A DNA stretch of 64,000 bases. Source: Aeromicrobium wangtongii. GTDB taxonomy: Bacteria; Actinomycetota; Actinomycetes; Propionibacteriales; Nocardioidaceae. Each line of letters begins with the position of its first letter. Position 1 is the stretch's first letter. Location of the stretch: assembly GCF_024584515.1 (NCBI RefSeq), contig NZ_CP102173.1:1240001-1304000 (forward strand). The letters run 5' to 3'. Below, in pieces: positions 32,190-40,042 of this stretch. Below the pieces are notes generated by a model, which was not told the DNA's origin, did no database searches, and worked only from the letters and a program-made list of their open reading frames with translations. A program made the translations under genes and the position numbers.

Positions 32190-32395
32190 ACAGTGACTCC
32201 CGCAGCTGGTTCGCCTCCTCAGCCAGGGGAGTCGTGGCAACAGGGAACCCGGTGGAAATCCGGGACTGCCCCGCAGCGGTAAGTGGGAACGACCTTCGTC
32301 ATCAGCACTGGGCGCAAGCCTGGGAAGCGACGAACAGTAGGCGGCGGTGCTCCGGCACCGCCTGGCCCATGAGTCCGAAGACCTGCCAGTGCCGC
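32190..32395 (+). promoter_or_regulatory. Cobalamin (B12) riboswitch aptamer
   Basis: The conserved core is present in order. A stem GACTCCC/GGGAGTC (32195-32201, 32227-32233) is followed by GCAACAGGGAACCCGGTGGA and AATCCGGGACTGCCCCGCAG, then CGGTAAGTGGG. The B12 box reads CACTGGGCGCAAGCCTGGGA with a final AG (32306-32327), then a GC-rich variable stem and the closing GTCCGAAGACCTGCC (about 32373-32387). Cobalamin binding normally reduces expression of the downstream gene. A -10-like TATACA lies at 32187-32192, just before it. This controls the nrdA-nrdB operon. Confidence 0.95.
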
Positions 32396-32474
32396 GCCGT
32401 CCAGACGACGGTTCGGGTCCGCGACCTCGTGGGAAGGTCAGGGGATCAGGGTCGCTGTGTCGTCCCGTCTCCGT

Positions 32475-32524
32475 CACCCCTCGAGCTCGGACTGCGTCCA
32501 CGCACCAGTTCACGAGGGGTGAAC
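32475..32524 (+). promoter_or_regulatory. Riboswitch expression platform sequestering the nrdA ribosome-binding site
   Basis: CACCCCTCG (32475-32483) is perfectly complementary to CGAGGGGTG (32513-32521), which contains the nrdA Shine-Dalgarno AGGGG 8 nt before the ATG. A competing short hairpin, GTTCAC (32508-32513) with GTGAAC (32519-32524), also spans the site. This suggests control at translation initiation. Confidence 0.65.
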
Positions 32525-32527
32525 CGC

Positions 32528-35005
32528 ATGACCATCACTGTCATCAAGCGCGACGGTACGCGCGCACCGTACGACGGCTACGAGATCGCCAGGTCCATCG
32601 AAGAGGCCAGCGCCGGGCTCGACGACCAGGTCGCCCGCGTCACGCAGCTGCAGGCCGAGCTCGAGATCACGCTGTTCGACGGCATCACCAGCGAACAGCT
32701 CGACGAAGCGGTGATCCAGGTTGCTCTGCAGAACGTCAAGGACGACCCGGCGTTCGACACGATCGCGTCGCGCCTGCTGGTCAAGACGCTGTACAAGAAG
32801 ATCTTCGGCGAGGGCGTGAGCCGCGACGAGGTCCACGCCTTCCACGGCCCGGCCTTCGTCGCCTCGGTCCTGCGCGGTGTCGAGCTGGGCCTGCTCGACC
32901 CGCGCCTGACCGAGCTGTTCGATCTCGAGGTGCTGGGCGCCGCGCTCGACCCCGATCGCGACGATCTCATCCGCTACATCGGCGCACAGACGATGCGCAC
33001 CCGCTACATGATCTGCGAGCCCGACGGCACGCCGCTGGAGGTGCCGCAGTTCTTCTGGATGCGCGTCGCGATGGGCCTGTCGCTGGGCGAGGACGATCCC
33101 ACCGCCGCAGCCGTCGCGTTCTACGACAAGATGTCGCGCCTGGAGTACCTCGCGGCCGGCTCGACGCTGGTCAACGCCGGGACGTCCTACAGCCAGCTCT
33201 CCAACTGCTTCGTGATGCAGATGGAGGACGACATCGAGCACATCGCCAAGAGTGTGCGCGACGTCATGTGGCTGACCAAGGGCACGGGCGGCATCGGCAT
33301 GTCGGTGTCCAGGCTGCGCGCCGAGGGCTCGCCCATCCGCAGCAACAACACCGCGTCCACCGGGCCCATCCCGTTCATGCACACGATCGACTCCACGCTG
33401 CGTGCCATCAGCCGCGGCGGCAAGAAGTTCGGCGCCCTGTGCTTCTACATGGAGAACTGGCACCTCGACTTCGCCCAGTTCCTCGACCTGCGCGCCAACT
33501 CCGGCGACCCGTACCGCCGCACCCGTACCGCCAACACCGCCGTGTGGATCAGCGATGAGTTCATGAAGCGGGTGCAGGACGACCGGGACTGGTACCTGTT
33601 CGACCCGCTCGACGTGCCTGACCTCGTCGAGCTGTACGGCGCGGCCTTCTCTGCGCGTTATGCCGAGTACGTCGCGATGGCCGATGCGGGGCGGCTGCGG
33701 CACAAGAAGATGCGCGCCCGCGAGCAGTTCCGAGCGATCCTGGTGTCGCTGCAGGCCAGCTCGCACCCGTGGCTGACGTGGAAGGACACCATCAACACCC
33801 GGGCGCTGAATCACAACACGGGCACGATCCACCTGTCGAACCTGTGCACCGAGATCACGCTGCCGCAGGATCGGGACAATGTCGCCGTCTGCAACCTCGC
33901 CTCGATCAACCTGTCCCGTCACGTCACCGGGCGCCGCCAGCAGGCCCGCGTCGACTGGAAGCGGCTGGCCGAGTCGACCCGCCTGGCCGTGCGTCAGCTC
34001 GACAACCTCATCGACATCACGATCTCGTCGGTGCCCGAGTCCGAGCACTCCAACGAGCTCAACCGCGCCCTCGGCCTCGGCGTCATGGGCTTCACCGACG
34101 TCGTCGAGCGTTTCGGGTACTCCTACGAGTCCGAGCAGTCGTACGACCTGATCGACCAGGTCATGGAGTTCATCAGCTGGCACGCCATCGACGTGTCGGC
34201 CGATCTGGCCCGCGAGCGCGGCGCCTACCCGAACTTCGAGGGATCGCGCTGGAGCCAGGGCATGGTGCCGATCGACTCCCTCGACCTGCTGGAGGCCGAC
34301 CGCGGCGTGCCCGTCGACGTCGACCGCACGACGCGCCTGGACTGGGACGCCCTGCGCGGCAAGGTGTCGGCTGGCATCCGCAACTCCACCCTCATGGCGA
34401 TCGCGCCGACGGCGTCCATCGGGCTGGTCGCCGGGACGACGCCGGGCCTGGACCCCCAGTTCAGCCAGATCTTCAGCCGGGCGACCAGTTCGGGCAAGTT
34501 CTTGGAGGTCAACCGGAACCTGGTCGAGGATCTGCGGGCCCTCGGTCTGTGGGAGAGCGTCCGTGAGGATCTGCTGCGACACCAGGGGGACCTGTCGAAG
34601 GTCGAGGGGGTGCCGGCCGAGCTGCAGGAGATCTACCGCACGAGCTTCCAGCTCTCGCCGTACGCATTCGTCAACGTCGCGGCCCGTGCGCAGAAGTGGA
34701 TCGACCAGGCCATCAGCCGCAATATCTACCTGCAGAGCCGGGACGTGGGGGAGATGGTCGAGCTCTACGCCAAGGCGTGGGAGATGGGCGTCAAGACCAC
34801 GTACTACCTGCACATGATGCCGCGGCACACCGCCGAGCAGAGCACCGTCAAGGTCAACAAGGCTGCGCAGCAGACGCCAGCCGGGGGAGCGCCGCGTCGC
34901 GGGTTCGGGGCGGTCGCCGCCCCCGTGGCCGAGCTCGAGGTCGTGGACGGTGCCGCCTGCCCGGTCGACCCGCAGGAGCGACTGAACTGCGAGTCGTGCC
35001 AGTGA
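32528..35005 (+). CDS. nrdA: Class I ribonucleotide reductase, large (alpha) subunit
   Basis: This 825-aa protein starts MTITVIKRDGTRAPYDGYEI at an ATG with AGGGG 8 nt upstream; a GTG at 32519 would overlap that site. Residues 1-90 form an ATP-cone (allosteric activity site). The catalytic barrel contains SQLSNCFVMQMEDD (redox Cys), TKGTGGIGMSVSRLRAEGSP, NLCTEITLP with NLASINL, PTASIGLVAGTTPGLDPQFS and a C-terminal NCESC pair. It reduces ribonucleotides to deoxyribonucleotides for DNA synthesis. It is co-translated with nrdB (GTGA overlap) and preceded by a B12 riboswitch, implying an alternative B12-dependent reductase elsewhere. Confidence 0.96.
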   Translation: MTITVIKRDGTRAPYDGYEIARSIEEASAGLDDQVARVTQLQAELEITLFDGITSEQLDEAVIQVALQNVKDDPAFDTIASRLLVKTLYKKIFGEGVSRDEVHAFHGPAFVASVLRGVELGLLDPRLTELFDLEVLGAALDPDRDDLIRYIGAQTMRTRYMICEPDGTPLEVPQFFWMRVAMGLSLGEDDPTAAAVAFYDKMSRLEYLAAGSTLVNAGTSYSQLSNCFVMQMEDDIEHIAKSVRDVMWLTKGTGGIGMSVSRLRAEGSPIRSNNTASTGPIPFMHTIDSTLRAISRGGKKFGALCFYMENWHLDFAQFLDLRANSGDPYRRTRTANTAVWISDEFMKRVQDDRDWYLFDPLDVPDLVELYGAAFSARYAEYVAMADAGRLRHKKMRAREQFRAILVSLQASSHPWLTWKDTINTRALNHNTGTIHLSNLCTEITLPQDRDNVAVCNLASINLSRHVTGRRQQARVDWKRLAESTRLAVRQLDNLIDITISSVPESEHSNELNRALGLGVMGFTDVVERFGYSYESEQSYDLIDQVMEFISWHAIDVSADLARERGAYPNFEGSRWSQGMVPIDSLDLLEADRGVPVDVDRTTRLDWDALRGKVSAGIRNSTLMAIAPTASIGLVAGTTPGLDPQFSQIFSRATSSGKFLEVNRNLVEDLRALGLWESVREDLLRHQGDLSKVEGVPAELQEIYRTSFQLSPYAFVNVAARAQKWIDQAISRNIYLQSRDVGEMVELYAKAWEMGVKTTYYLHMMPRHTAEQSTVKVNKAAQQTPAGGAPRRGFGAVAAPVAELEVVDGAACPVDPQERLNCESCQ

Positions 35006-35988
35006 GCGGGGGCATCCTGGGCACCGGCATCCAGGAGGGGCTGCTGCTCAAGCCCGTCACCTACCAGTGGGCCATGGACCTGTACGACCAGGCCGTCGCC
35101 AACACCTGGTTCCCGAACGAGATCCAGCTCGGCGAGGACCTGGCCGACTTCGAGCGCATGAGCGAGGAGGAACGTCACGCGCTGACGTTCCTGATGAGCT
35201 ACTTCAACCCGAATGAGCTGCTGGTCAACAAGGCGCTGGCCTTCGGCGTGTACCCGTACGTCAACGCCGCCGAGTGCCACCTGTACCTGGCCAAGCAGAT
35301 GTGGGAGGAGGCCAATCACTGCATGAGCTTCGAGTACGTGCTCGAGACGTTCCCGATCGACCGTGCGGCGGCCTACGACTCCCACGTGTCGGTGCCCTCG
35401 ATGGCGGCCAAGGAGGAGTTCGAGATCCACTACATCCGGCGGATGACCGAGCAGACCCTCGACATCTCCACGACCGAGGGCAAGCAGGACTTCGTGCGCA
35501 ACCTCGTGGCGTACAACGTCATCCTGGAGGGCATCTGGTTCTACTCAGGATTCATGGTGGCGCTGAGCTTTCGGCAGCGGAACCTGCTGCGCAACTTCGG
35601 CTCGCTGATCGACTGGATCGTGCGCGACGAGAGCCTCCACCTCAAGTTCGGCATCAACCTGATCCTGACGGTGCTGGAGGAGAACCCGGACGTCGCGACC
35701 CAGGAGTTCGCCGCCGAGATCCAGCAGATGATCCTGCACGCCGTGTCGATGGAAGAGGCCTACAACCGGGACCTTCTGCCCGGCGGGATCCTGGGCCTCA
35801 ACGCGGACTACATCAACCAGTACGTGCGCTACCTGGCCGATCGTCGGCTGGAGGAGCTCGGCTTCGAACCGCACTACAACGCGGCGAATCCGGCCAAGTG
35901 GATGGCCACGGCCAACGACACCCTGCAGCTGGTCAACTTCTTCGAGTCGACCAACACGTCGTACGAGGTGAATGCCAAGCAGGGCTGA
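35002..35988 (+). CDS. nrdB: Class I ribonucleotide reductase, small (beta) subunit, class Ic-like
   Basis: This 328-aa protein starts at the GTG at 35002, overlapping the nrdA stop. It generates the oxidant that starts catalysis in NrdA. Metal ligands read as E72 (NPNELLV), E103 and H106 (WEEANH), E176 (VILEGIW), E210 and H213 (RDESLH). The residue seven after E103, where most beta subunits have the radical Tyr, is F110. The first ligand is Glu, not Asp. Ligand spacing (31, 3, 7, 73, 107, 110) equals that of the Chlamydia class Ic Mn/Fe protein as I remember its numbering (E89, E120, H123, F127, E193, E227, H230). This differs from the Tyr-bearing Streptomyces NrdB. Confidence 0.93.
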   Translation: MSGGILGTGIQEGLLLKPVTYQWAMDLYDQAVANTWFPNEIQLGEDLADFERMSEEERHALTFLMSYFNPNELLVNKALAFGVYPYVNAAECHLYLAKQMWEEANHCMSFEYVLETFPIDRAAAYDSHVSVPSMAAKEEFEIHYIRRMTEQTLDISTTEGKQDFVRNLVAYNVILEGIWFYSGFMVALSFRQRNLLRNFGSLIDWIVRDESLHLKFGINLILTVLEENPDVATQEFAAEIQQMILHAVSMEEAYNRDLLPGGILGLNADYINQYVRYLADRRLEELGFEPHYNAANPAKWMATANDTLQLVNFFESTNTSYEVNAKQG

Positions 35989-36027
35989 AAAATCCTGTCA
36001 TATCAGGGTATTTCGTGTGCAGAACCA

Positions 36028-36087
36028 TTGTGGTCACGGGCGGACTCCGATAGAATCGAACATACGTTCTAGTCGCTTCGGAGTCCG
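36028..36087 (+). promoter_or_regulatory. Promoter with LexA/SOS box, framed by a 10-bp inverted repeat
   Basis: The -35 is TTGTGG (36028-36033), then a 17-bp spacer and the -10 TAGAAT (36051-36056). Directly after lies GAACATACGTTC (36058-36069), the GAAC-N4-GTTC SOS box of Gram-positive LexA. CGGACTCCGA (36041-36050) and TCGGAGTCCG (36078-36087) form a perfect inverted repeat around the -10 and box. Confidence 0.8.
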
Positions 36088-36090
36088 TCC

Positions 36091-37380
36091 ATGATCCTCG
36101 ATCAACTGTCATCGGTCAGAGATGATCTGGCTGCGCTCGAGCCCTGGGCGTTGACCGGCGGCGAGGTTCGTGAGGTCGCCGTCGCGGTGGTGAAGGCGCG
36201 GACGTGCCTGGATGCGGCGTTGTCGCGGTTGGCGGGTTGCGCGGACGACATGGGGTTGGCCAAGGATGACGGCGCGACGTCGACGACGGTGTGGTTGGCG
36301 GGTGCGACGGGGATCAGCAAGGGCGAAGCCGCCAAGCTCGTCGGTCTCGCGCGGGTGAGCGGGGTCCAGGCCAGCCAGGCGGCCTGGGCAGCCGGTGACC
36401 TGTCCACGGATCAGGCGGCGGTGATCATGAAGGCCATCGACAGCTTGCCGGACTGGTGTGGTGACGAAGAGCGCGCGGATGCGGAGGCGCATCTGATCCG
36501 CCTGGCCGGCGAATACGGCCTGGACGACCTGAAGCGACTCGCGAACCGCGTCTTGGAGGTCATCGACCCAGACGGCGCGGACGAGCACCTCGGGGAGCAG
36601 TTGCGCAAGCAGGAGCAGAAGGCCTGGGACGCCACCCGCATGTCGGTCAAGGACCGCGGTGACGGCACCACCAGGGGGTCGTTCATCATCCCGCAGGCCG
36701 ATGCGGACACGCTGCGCGCTGCGCTGGAGGGGATCATCGCCCCGCGCCGGACGGCGGCCAACGCCGAGCACCACGGCATGGGTGCGCAGGACTGGTTGGC
36801 GCTGGGTCGTGACCAGAAGCTCGGGCACGCGTTCACCGAGCTCATCACCCATTTACCGACCGGCGCGCTCCCTCAGTCTGGCGGCCTGGCCGCCACCGTC
36901 GCGGTCACCGTGGACGTGGACGACCTCCGCACCGGGCAGGGCGTCGCCGAGAACACCTCCGGCACCCACATGTCAGCCAGGAAGGCGCAGCGGCTGGCGT
37001 GCAACGCGCACCTCGTCGCGCTGTATCTGGAGAACGGAACCCGGGTCATCGACCACGGCATGACCAAGCGCCTCTACGACCGCCACCAGCGCCTCGCCCT
37101 GGCCGTCCGGGACAAGGGATGTGTGTTCCCCGACTGCGACCGGCCACCAGCCTGGTGCGAGGCGCACCACCTGAGCTTCTGGTCAGAAGGCGGACCCACA
37201 GACCTGAACAACGCAGCGTTGCTGTGCCACTTCCACCACTTCCTGGTCCACGAGGGCGAGTGGGAAGCGCGCATGGGTGCCGACGGGATCCCCGAGATCA
37301 TCCCGCCACCCCGCATCGACCCAGAGCAGAGACCCAGGCGCCACGCCAGGTTCACCAAGCAGGAACCCCGCGCCGCCTGA
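36091..37380 (+). CDS. DUF222/HNH endonuclease-signature protein (13E12 repeat family)
   Basis: This 429-aa protein has a DUF222 N-terminal region (QLSSVRDDLAALEPWALTGG, then VWLAGATGISKGEAAKLVGL and DLSTDQAAVIMKAIDSLPDW). Its C-terminal HNH domain reads DKGCVFPDCDRPPAWCEAHH followed by LSFWSEGGPTDLNNAALLCH and FHHFLVHEGEW. Cys pairs bind zinc and the His-His-Asn-His residues form the nuclease site. Such genes are abundant and often repeated in actinobacteria (the 13E12 family), and several mycobacterial copies are LexA-regulated. A strong SOS-type promoter lies just upstream here, so expression after DNA damage is expected. Its function is not established. Confidence 0.9.
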   Translation: MILDQLSSVRDDLAALEPWALTGGEVREVAVAVVKARTCLDAALSRLAGCADDMGLAKDDGATSTTVWLAGATGISKGEAAKLVGLARVSGVQASQAAWAAGDLSTDQAAVIMKAIDSLPDWCGDEERADAEAHLIRLAGEYGLDDLKRLANRVLEVIDPDGADEHLGEQLRKQEQKAWDATRMSVKDRGDGTTRGSFIIPQADADTLRAALEGIIAPRRTAANAEHHGMGAQDWLALGRDQKLGHAFTELITHLPTGALPQSGGLAATVAVTVDVDDLRTGQGVAENTSGTHMSARKAQRLACNAHLVALYLENGTRVIDHGMTKRLYDRHQRLALAVRDKGCVFPDCDRPPAWCEAHHLSFWSEGGPTDLNNAALLCHFHHFLVHEGEWEARMGADGIPEIIPPPRIDPEQRPRRHARFTKQEPRAA

Positions 37381-37389
37381 GAGCAGGTG

Positions 37390-38955
37390 TCAGTTGCCGC
37401 CGGCGGGAAGCTCTTCGAGCAGGACGTCGGGGTGTTCGCGAGCGGCGTTGTTGGCCCGCCACTTGTCGATGAACAGCGCCAGGTAGGTGCCGTCCGTGCG
37501 CTGCAGGACCTCGCAGCCGCGGAAGCCACGCAGCTCCTGCGCGCCTTCGGCGTCGGTGCGCCGGGCCACCTGGTAGTCCAGGCGGGTGAGGCGGATCGGC
37601 GAGTTGAACTCGTTGGTCATCCGCTCCTCGACGACCTCGAACTGCAGCGGGCCGACTGCGGCGAGCACGGGGCTCTGGTCACCGCGCAGGTCCGAGCGCA
37701 GGACCTGGACGACGCCTTCCTGGTCGAGCTGCTCGATGCCGCGACGGAACTGCTTGTACCGGCCGATGTCGCGGGCGGTCGCGGTCATGAAGTGCTCCGG
37801 GGCGAAGCTGGGCACCGGCGGGTACTCGATCTTGTCGCCGAGGTGCACCGTGTCGCCGACCCGCAGCGCCTGCGCGTTGACGAAACCGATGATGTCGCCG
37901 GGGGAGGCCTCCTCGACCGCGCTGGTCTCGCGGCCGAACAGCGACTGGGCGTACTTCGTGGCGAAGGGGCGGCCCGTCGAGGCGTGGGTGACGATCATGC
38001 CGCGCTCGAAGGTTCCCGACACCACCCGGGCGTAGGCCATGCGGTCCCGGTGGGAGCTGTTCATGCCCGACTGCACCTTGAAGACGAACGCGCTGAAGTC
38101 GTCCTCGACCCGGCGGACCGTGCCGTCCACGCCCGGCGTCGCGCTGGGTGCGGGCGCCAGGTCGAGCAGCAGGTCCAGCAGCTGGGCCACGCCGAAGTTC
38201 TGCAGCGCCGAGGCGAACATGACCGGTGTCGTCTCGCCGGCGAGGAACCGCTCCTGGTCGTGGTCGGCCTCGTCGAGGGTGAGCAGCTCGTGCTCGTCCC
38301 TCGCGGCGGACCACGCCTCGGCGTCGACGTCCTCGACCTCGTCGGCCGACATCCGGCGCTCCGGCGCGCGGGTGGCTCCGCCGGCGGTGCGCGTGTACTT
38401 CACGAACTCGCCCGTGCGGCGATCAAGGACGCCGCGGAAGTCGCCGGCCTCGCCGACAGGCCAGGTCAGCGGGGTGGGGCGCAGCTTGATCTGCCGCTCG
38501 ATCTCGTCCATCAGGGCCAGCGGTGACAGGCCCGGCCGGTCCCACTTGTTGATCACGGTGATGACCGGGATGCCGCGCAGCGCGCACACCTTGAACAGCT
38601 TGAGCGTCTGCGGCTCGAGGCCCTTGCCGGCGTCGACCAGCATCACGGCCGAGTCGACCGCCGACAGGACGCGGTAGGTGTCCTCGGAGAAGTCGCTGTG
38701 ACCGGGGGTGTCGACCAGGTTGACCACGTGGTCGCGGTAGACGAACTGCAGCGCCGCGGACGTGATCGAGATGCCGCGGGCCTTCTCCATCGCCATCCAG
38801 TCCGAGACGGTGGCGCGACGGTCGCCCTTGCCGTGCACGGCGCCGGCCTCGGTGATGACCCGCGCGTGCAGCGCGAGGGCCTCCGTCAACGTCGACTTGC
38901 CGGCGTCGGGGTGGCTGATGACTGCGAAGGTACGGCGCGGGCGTTTGTCGGGCAC
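37390..38955 (-). CDS. prfC: Peptide chain release factor 3
   Basis: This 521-aa translational GTPase recycles RF1/RF2 from the ribosome after peptide release. G-motifs are SHPDAGKSTLTEAL (P-loop), GISITSAALQF (switch I), LVDTPGHSDFSEDTYR (switch II) and VINKWDRPG (NKxD). The N-terminal PDKRPRRTFAVI and C-terminal EVVEERMTNEFNSPIRLTRL, then RTDGTYLALFIDKWRANNAA, are typical RF3. The length is close to the usual 520-530. It converges on the DUF222 gene (9 bp between stops) and lies just downstream of the exonuclease gene's strand partner at 38965. Confidence 0.95.
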   Translation of the reverse strand: MPDKRPRRTFAVISHPDAGKSTLTEALALHARVITEAGAVHGKGDRRATVSDWMAMEKARGISITSAALQFVYRDHVVNLVDTPGHSDFSEDTYRVLSAVDSAVMLVDAGKGLEPQTLKLFKVCALRGIPVITVINKWDRPGLSPLALMDEIERQIKLRPTPLTWPVGEAGDFRGVLDRRTGEFVKYTRTAGGATRAPERRMSADEVEDVDAEAWSAARDEHELLTLDEADHDQERFLAGETTPVMFASALQNFGVAQLLDLLLDLAPAPSATPGVDGTVRRVEDDFSAFVFKVQSGMNSSHRDRMAYARVVSGTFERGMIVTHASTGRPFATKYAQSLFGRETSAVEEASPGDIIGFVNAQALRVGDTVHLGDKIEYPPVPSFAPEHFMTATARDIGRYKQFRRGIEQLDQEGVVQVLRSDLRGDQSPVLAAVGPLQFEVVEERMTNEFNSPIRLTRLDYQVARRTDAEGAQELRGFRGCEVLQRTDGTYLALFIDKWRANNAAREHPDVLLEELPAGGN

Positions 38956-38964
38956 CCAGTGAAT

Positions 38965-39978
38965 TTACCGGTCTGCGTGCAATGCCGCGGAGGCCGGGTC
39001 CGTGCTGAGCACCCGGATCGCCAGCGACGTGGTCGCCTCGACGCCCAGATAGCCCACGACCGTGTGGATGCGGTGGGGGTCCAGCGGGAGCAACCCGGGG
39101 GTGCCGGGAACGTCGGGAGTCAGCCCGAGGTCCAGGTCATCGCGGCCGGACATGATCCGCACGTTGAAGTCGTACCGCTCACGGGCGCCGGGGGCAGTGA
39201 GTCGGCGGACGACGGTGGCGCCCATCCGGCGCGAGCCCGTCTCCGTCGCCCAGGAGTCCAGGGTCGCCGCGACGACGCGTCCCTCGTTCCGGTCGATGTC
39301 CGCCCAGACGCTGCGCATCGGCCCGGCCTGGGTCAGCAGCTGGGCAGCGGTCTTCTCCCCGATGCCGGTGACGCCGGGCAGGTTGTCGCTGGCGTCCCCG
39401 CGCAGGGCGGCGAAGTCGAGGTAGTGCTCGGCGGCGACGCCGTACATCGCGACGAGTCGCGCCGGGGTGAGCAGGGGAGACCCGCTGAGCCCGCCGTTGA
39501 TCAGGCGCAGCACCCGGGTGTGGTCGCTGATGTGCGCGAACGCGTCTCGGTCGGAGGTGACGATGACGCAGTCCCAGCCGTGGGACCGCGCCCAGGTGGC
39601 GGCCGAGGCGCTGACGTCGTCGGCCTCGAGTCCCGGGGGAGTGAGGGTGGCGAGGCCCAGGGCGTCGAGCAGGGCCCCTGCCCGCTCCAGCTGGTCGACG
39701 AGGGCCGGGTCCTTCTCGGCCCGCCCCGCCTTGTAGTCGGGATAGAAGTCCCGGCGCAGCGACGCGGTGCGGTCGTCGAGCCCGAAGATGACGGCGTCGG
39801 GCGCGAACCCGTCGATGGCCTCGAGGATCTGGCACACCATGCCGTGCAGCGCCCAGACGGGGCGTCCCGCCCGATCGGTCATCCGGGTGTGCGCCCGCGC
39901 GTGGTGGTTGCGGTGCAGCAGGGAGGGTGCGTCCACCACCAGCAGCAGCTTGCGGGGACGGTCTTCGGAGGCAGCCAT
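38965..39978 (-). CDS. 5'-3' exonuclease (PolA N-terminal-like, stand-alone)
   Basis: This 337-aa protein starts MAASEDRPRKLLLVVDAPSL at the ATG at 39978. It shows the FEN/5' nuclease signature: VVDAPSLLHRNHHA, AVIFGLDDRTASLRRDFYPD with YKAGR, GLEADDVSASAATWA, CVIVTSDRDAFAHI (acidic metal ligands) and an H3TH motif FAALRGDASDNLPGVTGIGE with KTA. It resembles the 5' nuclease domain of DNA polymerase I without the polymerase and may remove RNA primers or flaps. It is divergent from the Mg2+ ATPase gene, with ~64 bp between starts. Confidence 0.93.
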   Translation of the reverse strand: MAASEDRPRKLLLVVDAPSLLHRNHHARAHTRMTDRAGRPVWALHGMVCQILEAIDGFAPDAVIFGLDDRTASLRRDFYPDYKAGRAEKDPALVDQLERAGALLDALGLATLTPPGLEADDVSASAATWARSHGWDCVIVTSDRDAFAHISDHTRVLRLINGGLSGSPLLTPARLVAMYGVAAEHYLDFAALRGDASDNLPGVTGIGEKTAAQLLTQAGPMRSVWADIDRNEGRVVAATLDSWATETGSRRMGATVVRRLTAPGARERYDFNVRIMSGRDDLDLGLTPDVPGTPGLLPLDPHRIHTVVGYLGVEATTSLAIRVLSTDPASAALHADR

Positions 39979-40042
39979 GGGATCGCCGCCATCGTACGGC
40001 CCGGTGGGGACGTTGGGCCCTGCCGGGACGCCGGCCCAGACG

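Noticed and set aside
32510-34828. 772-codon minus-strand ORF opposite nrdA
   Set aside because: Shadow of nrdA codons, with low-complexity His/Arg/Gly/Val translation and no start context.
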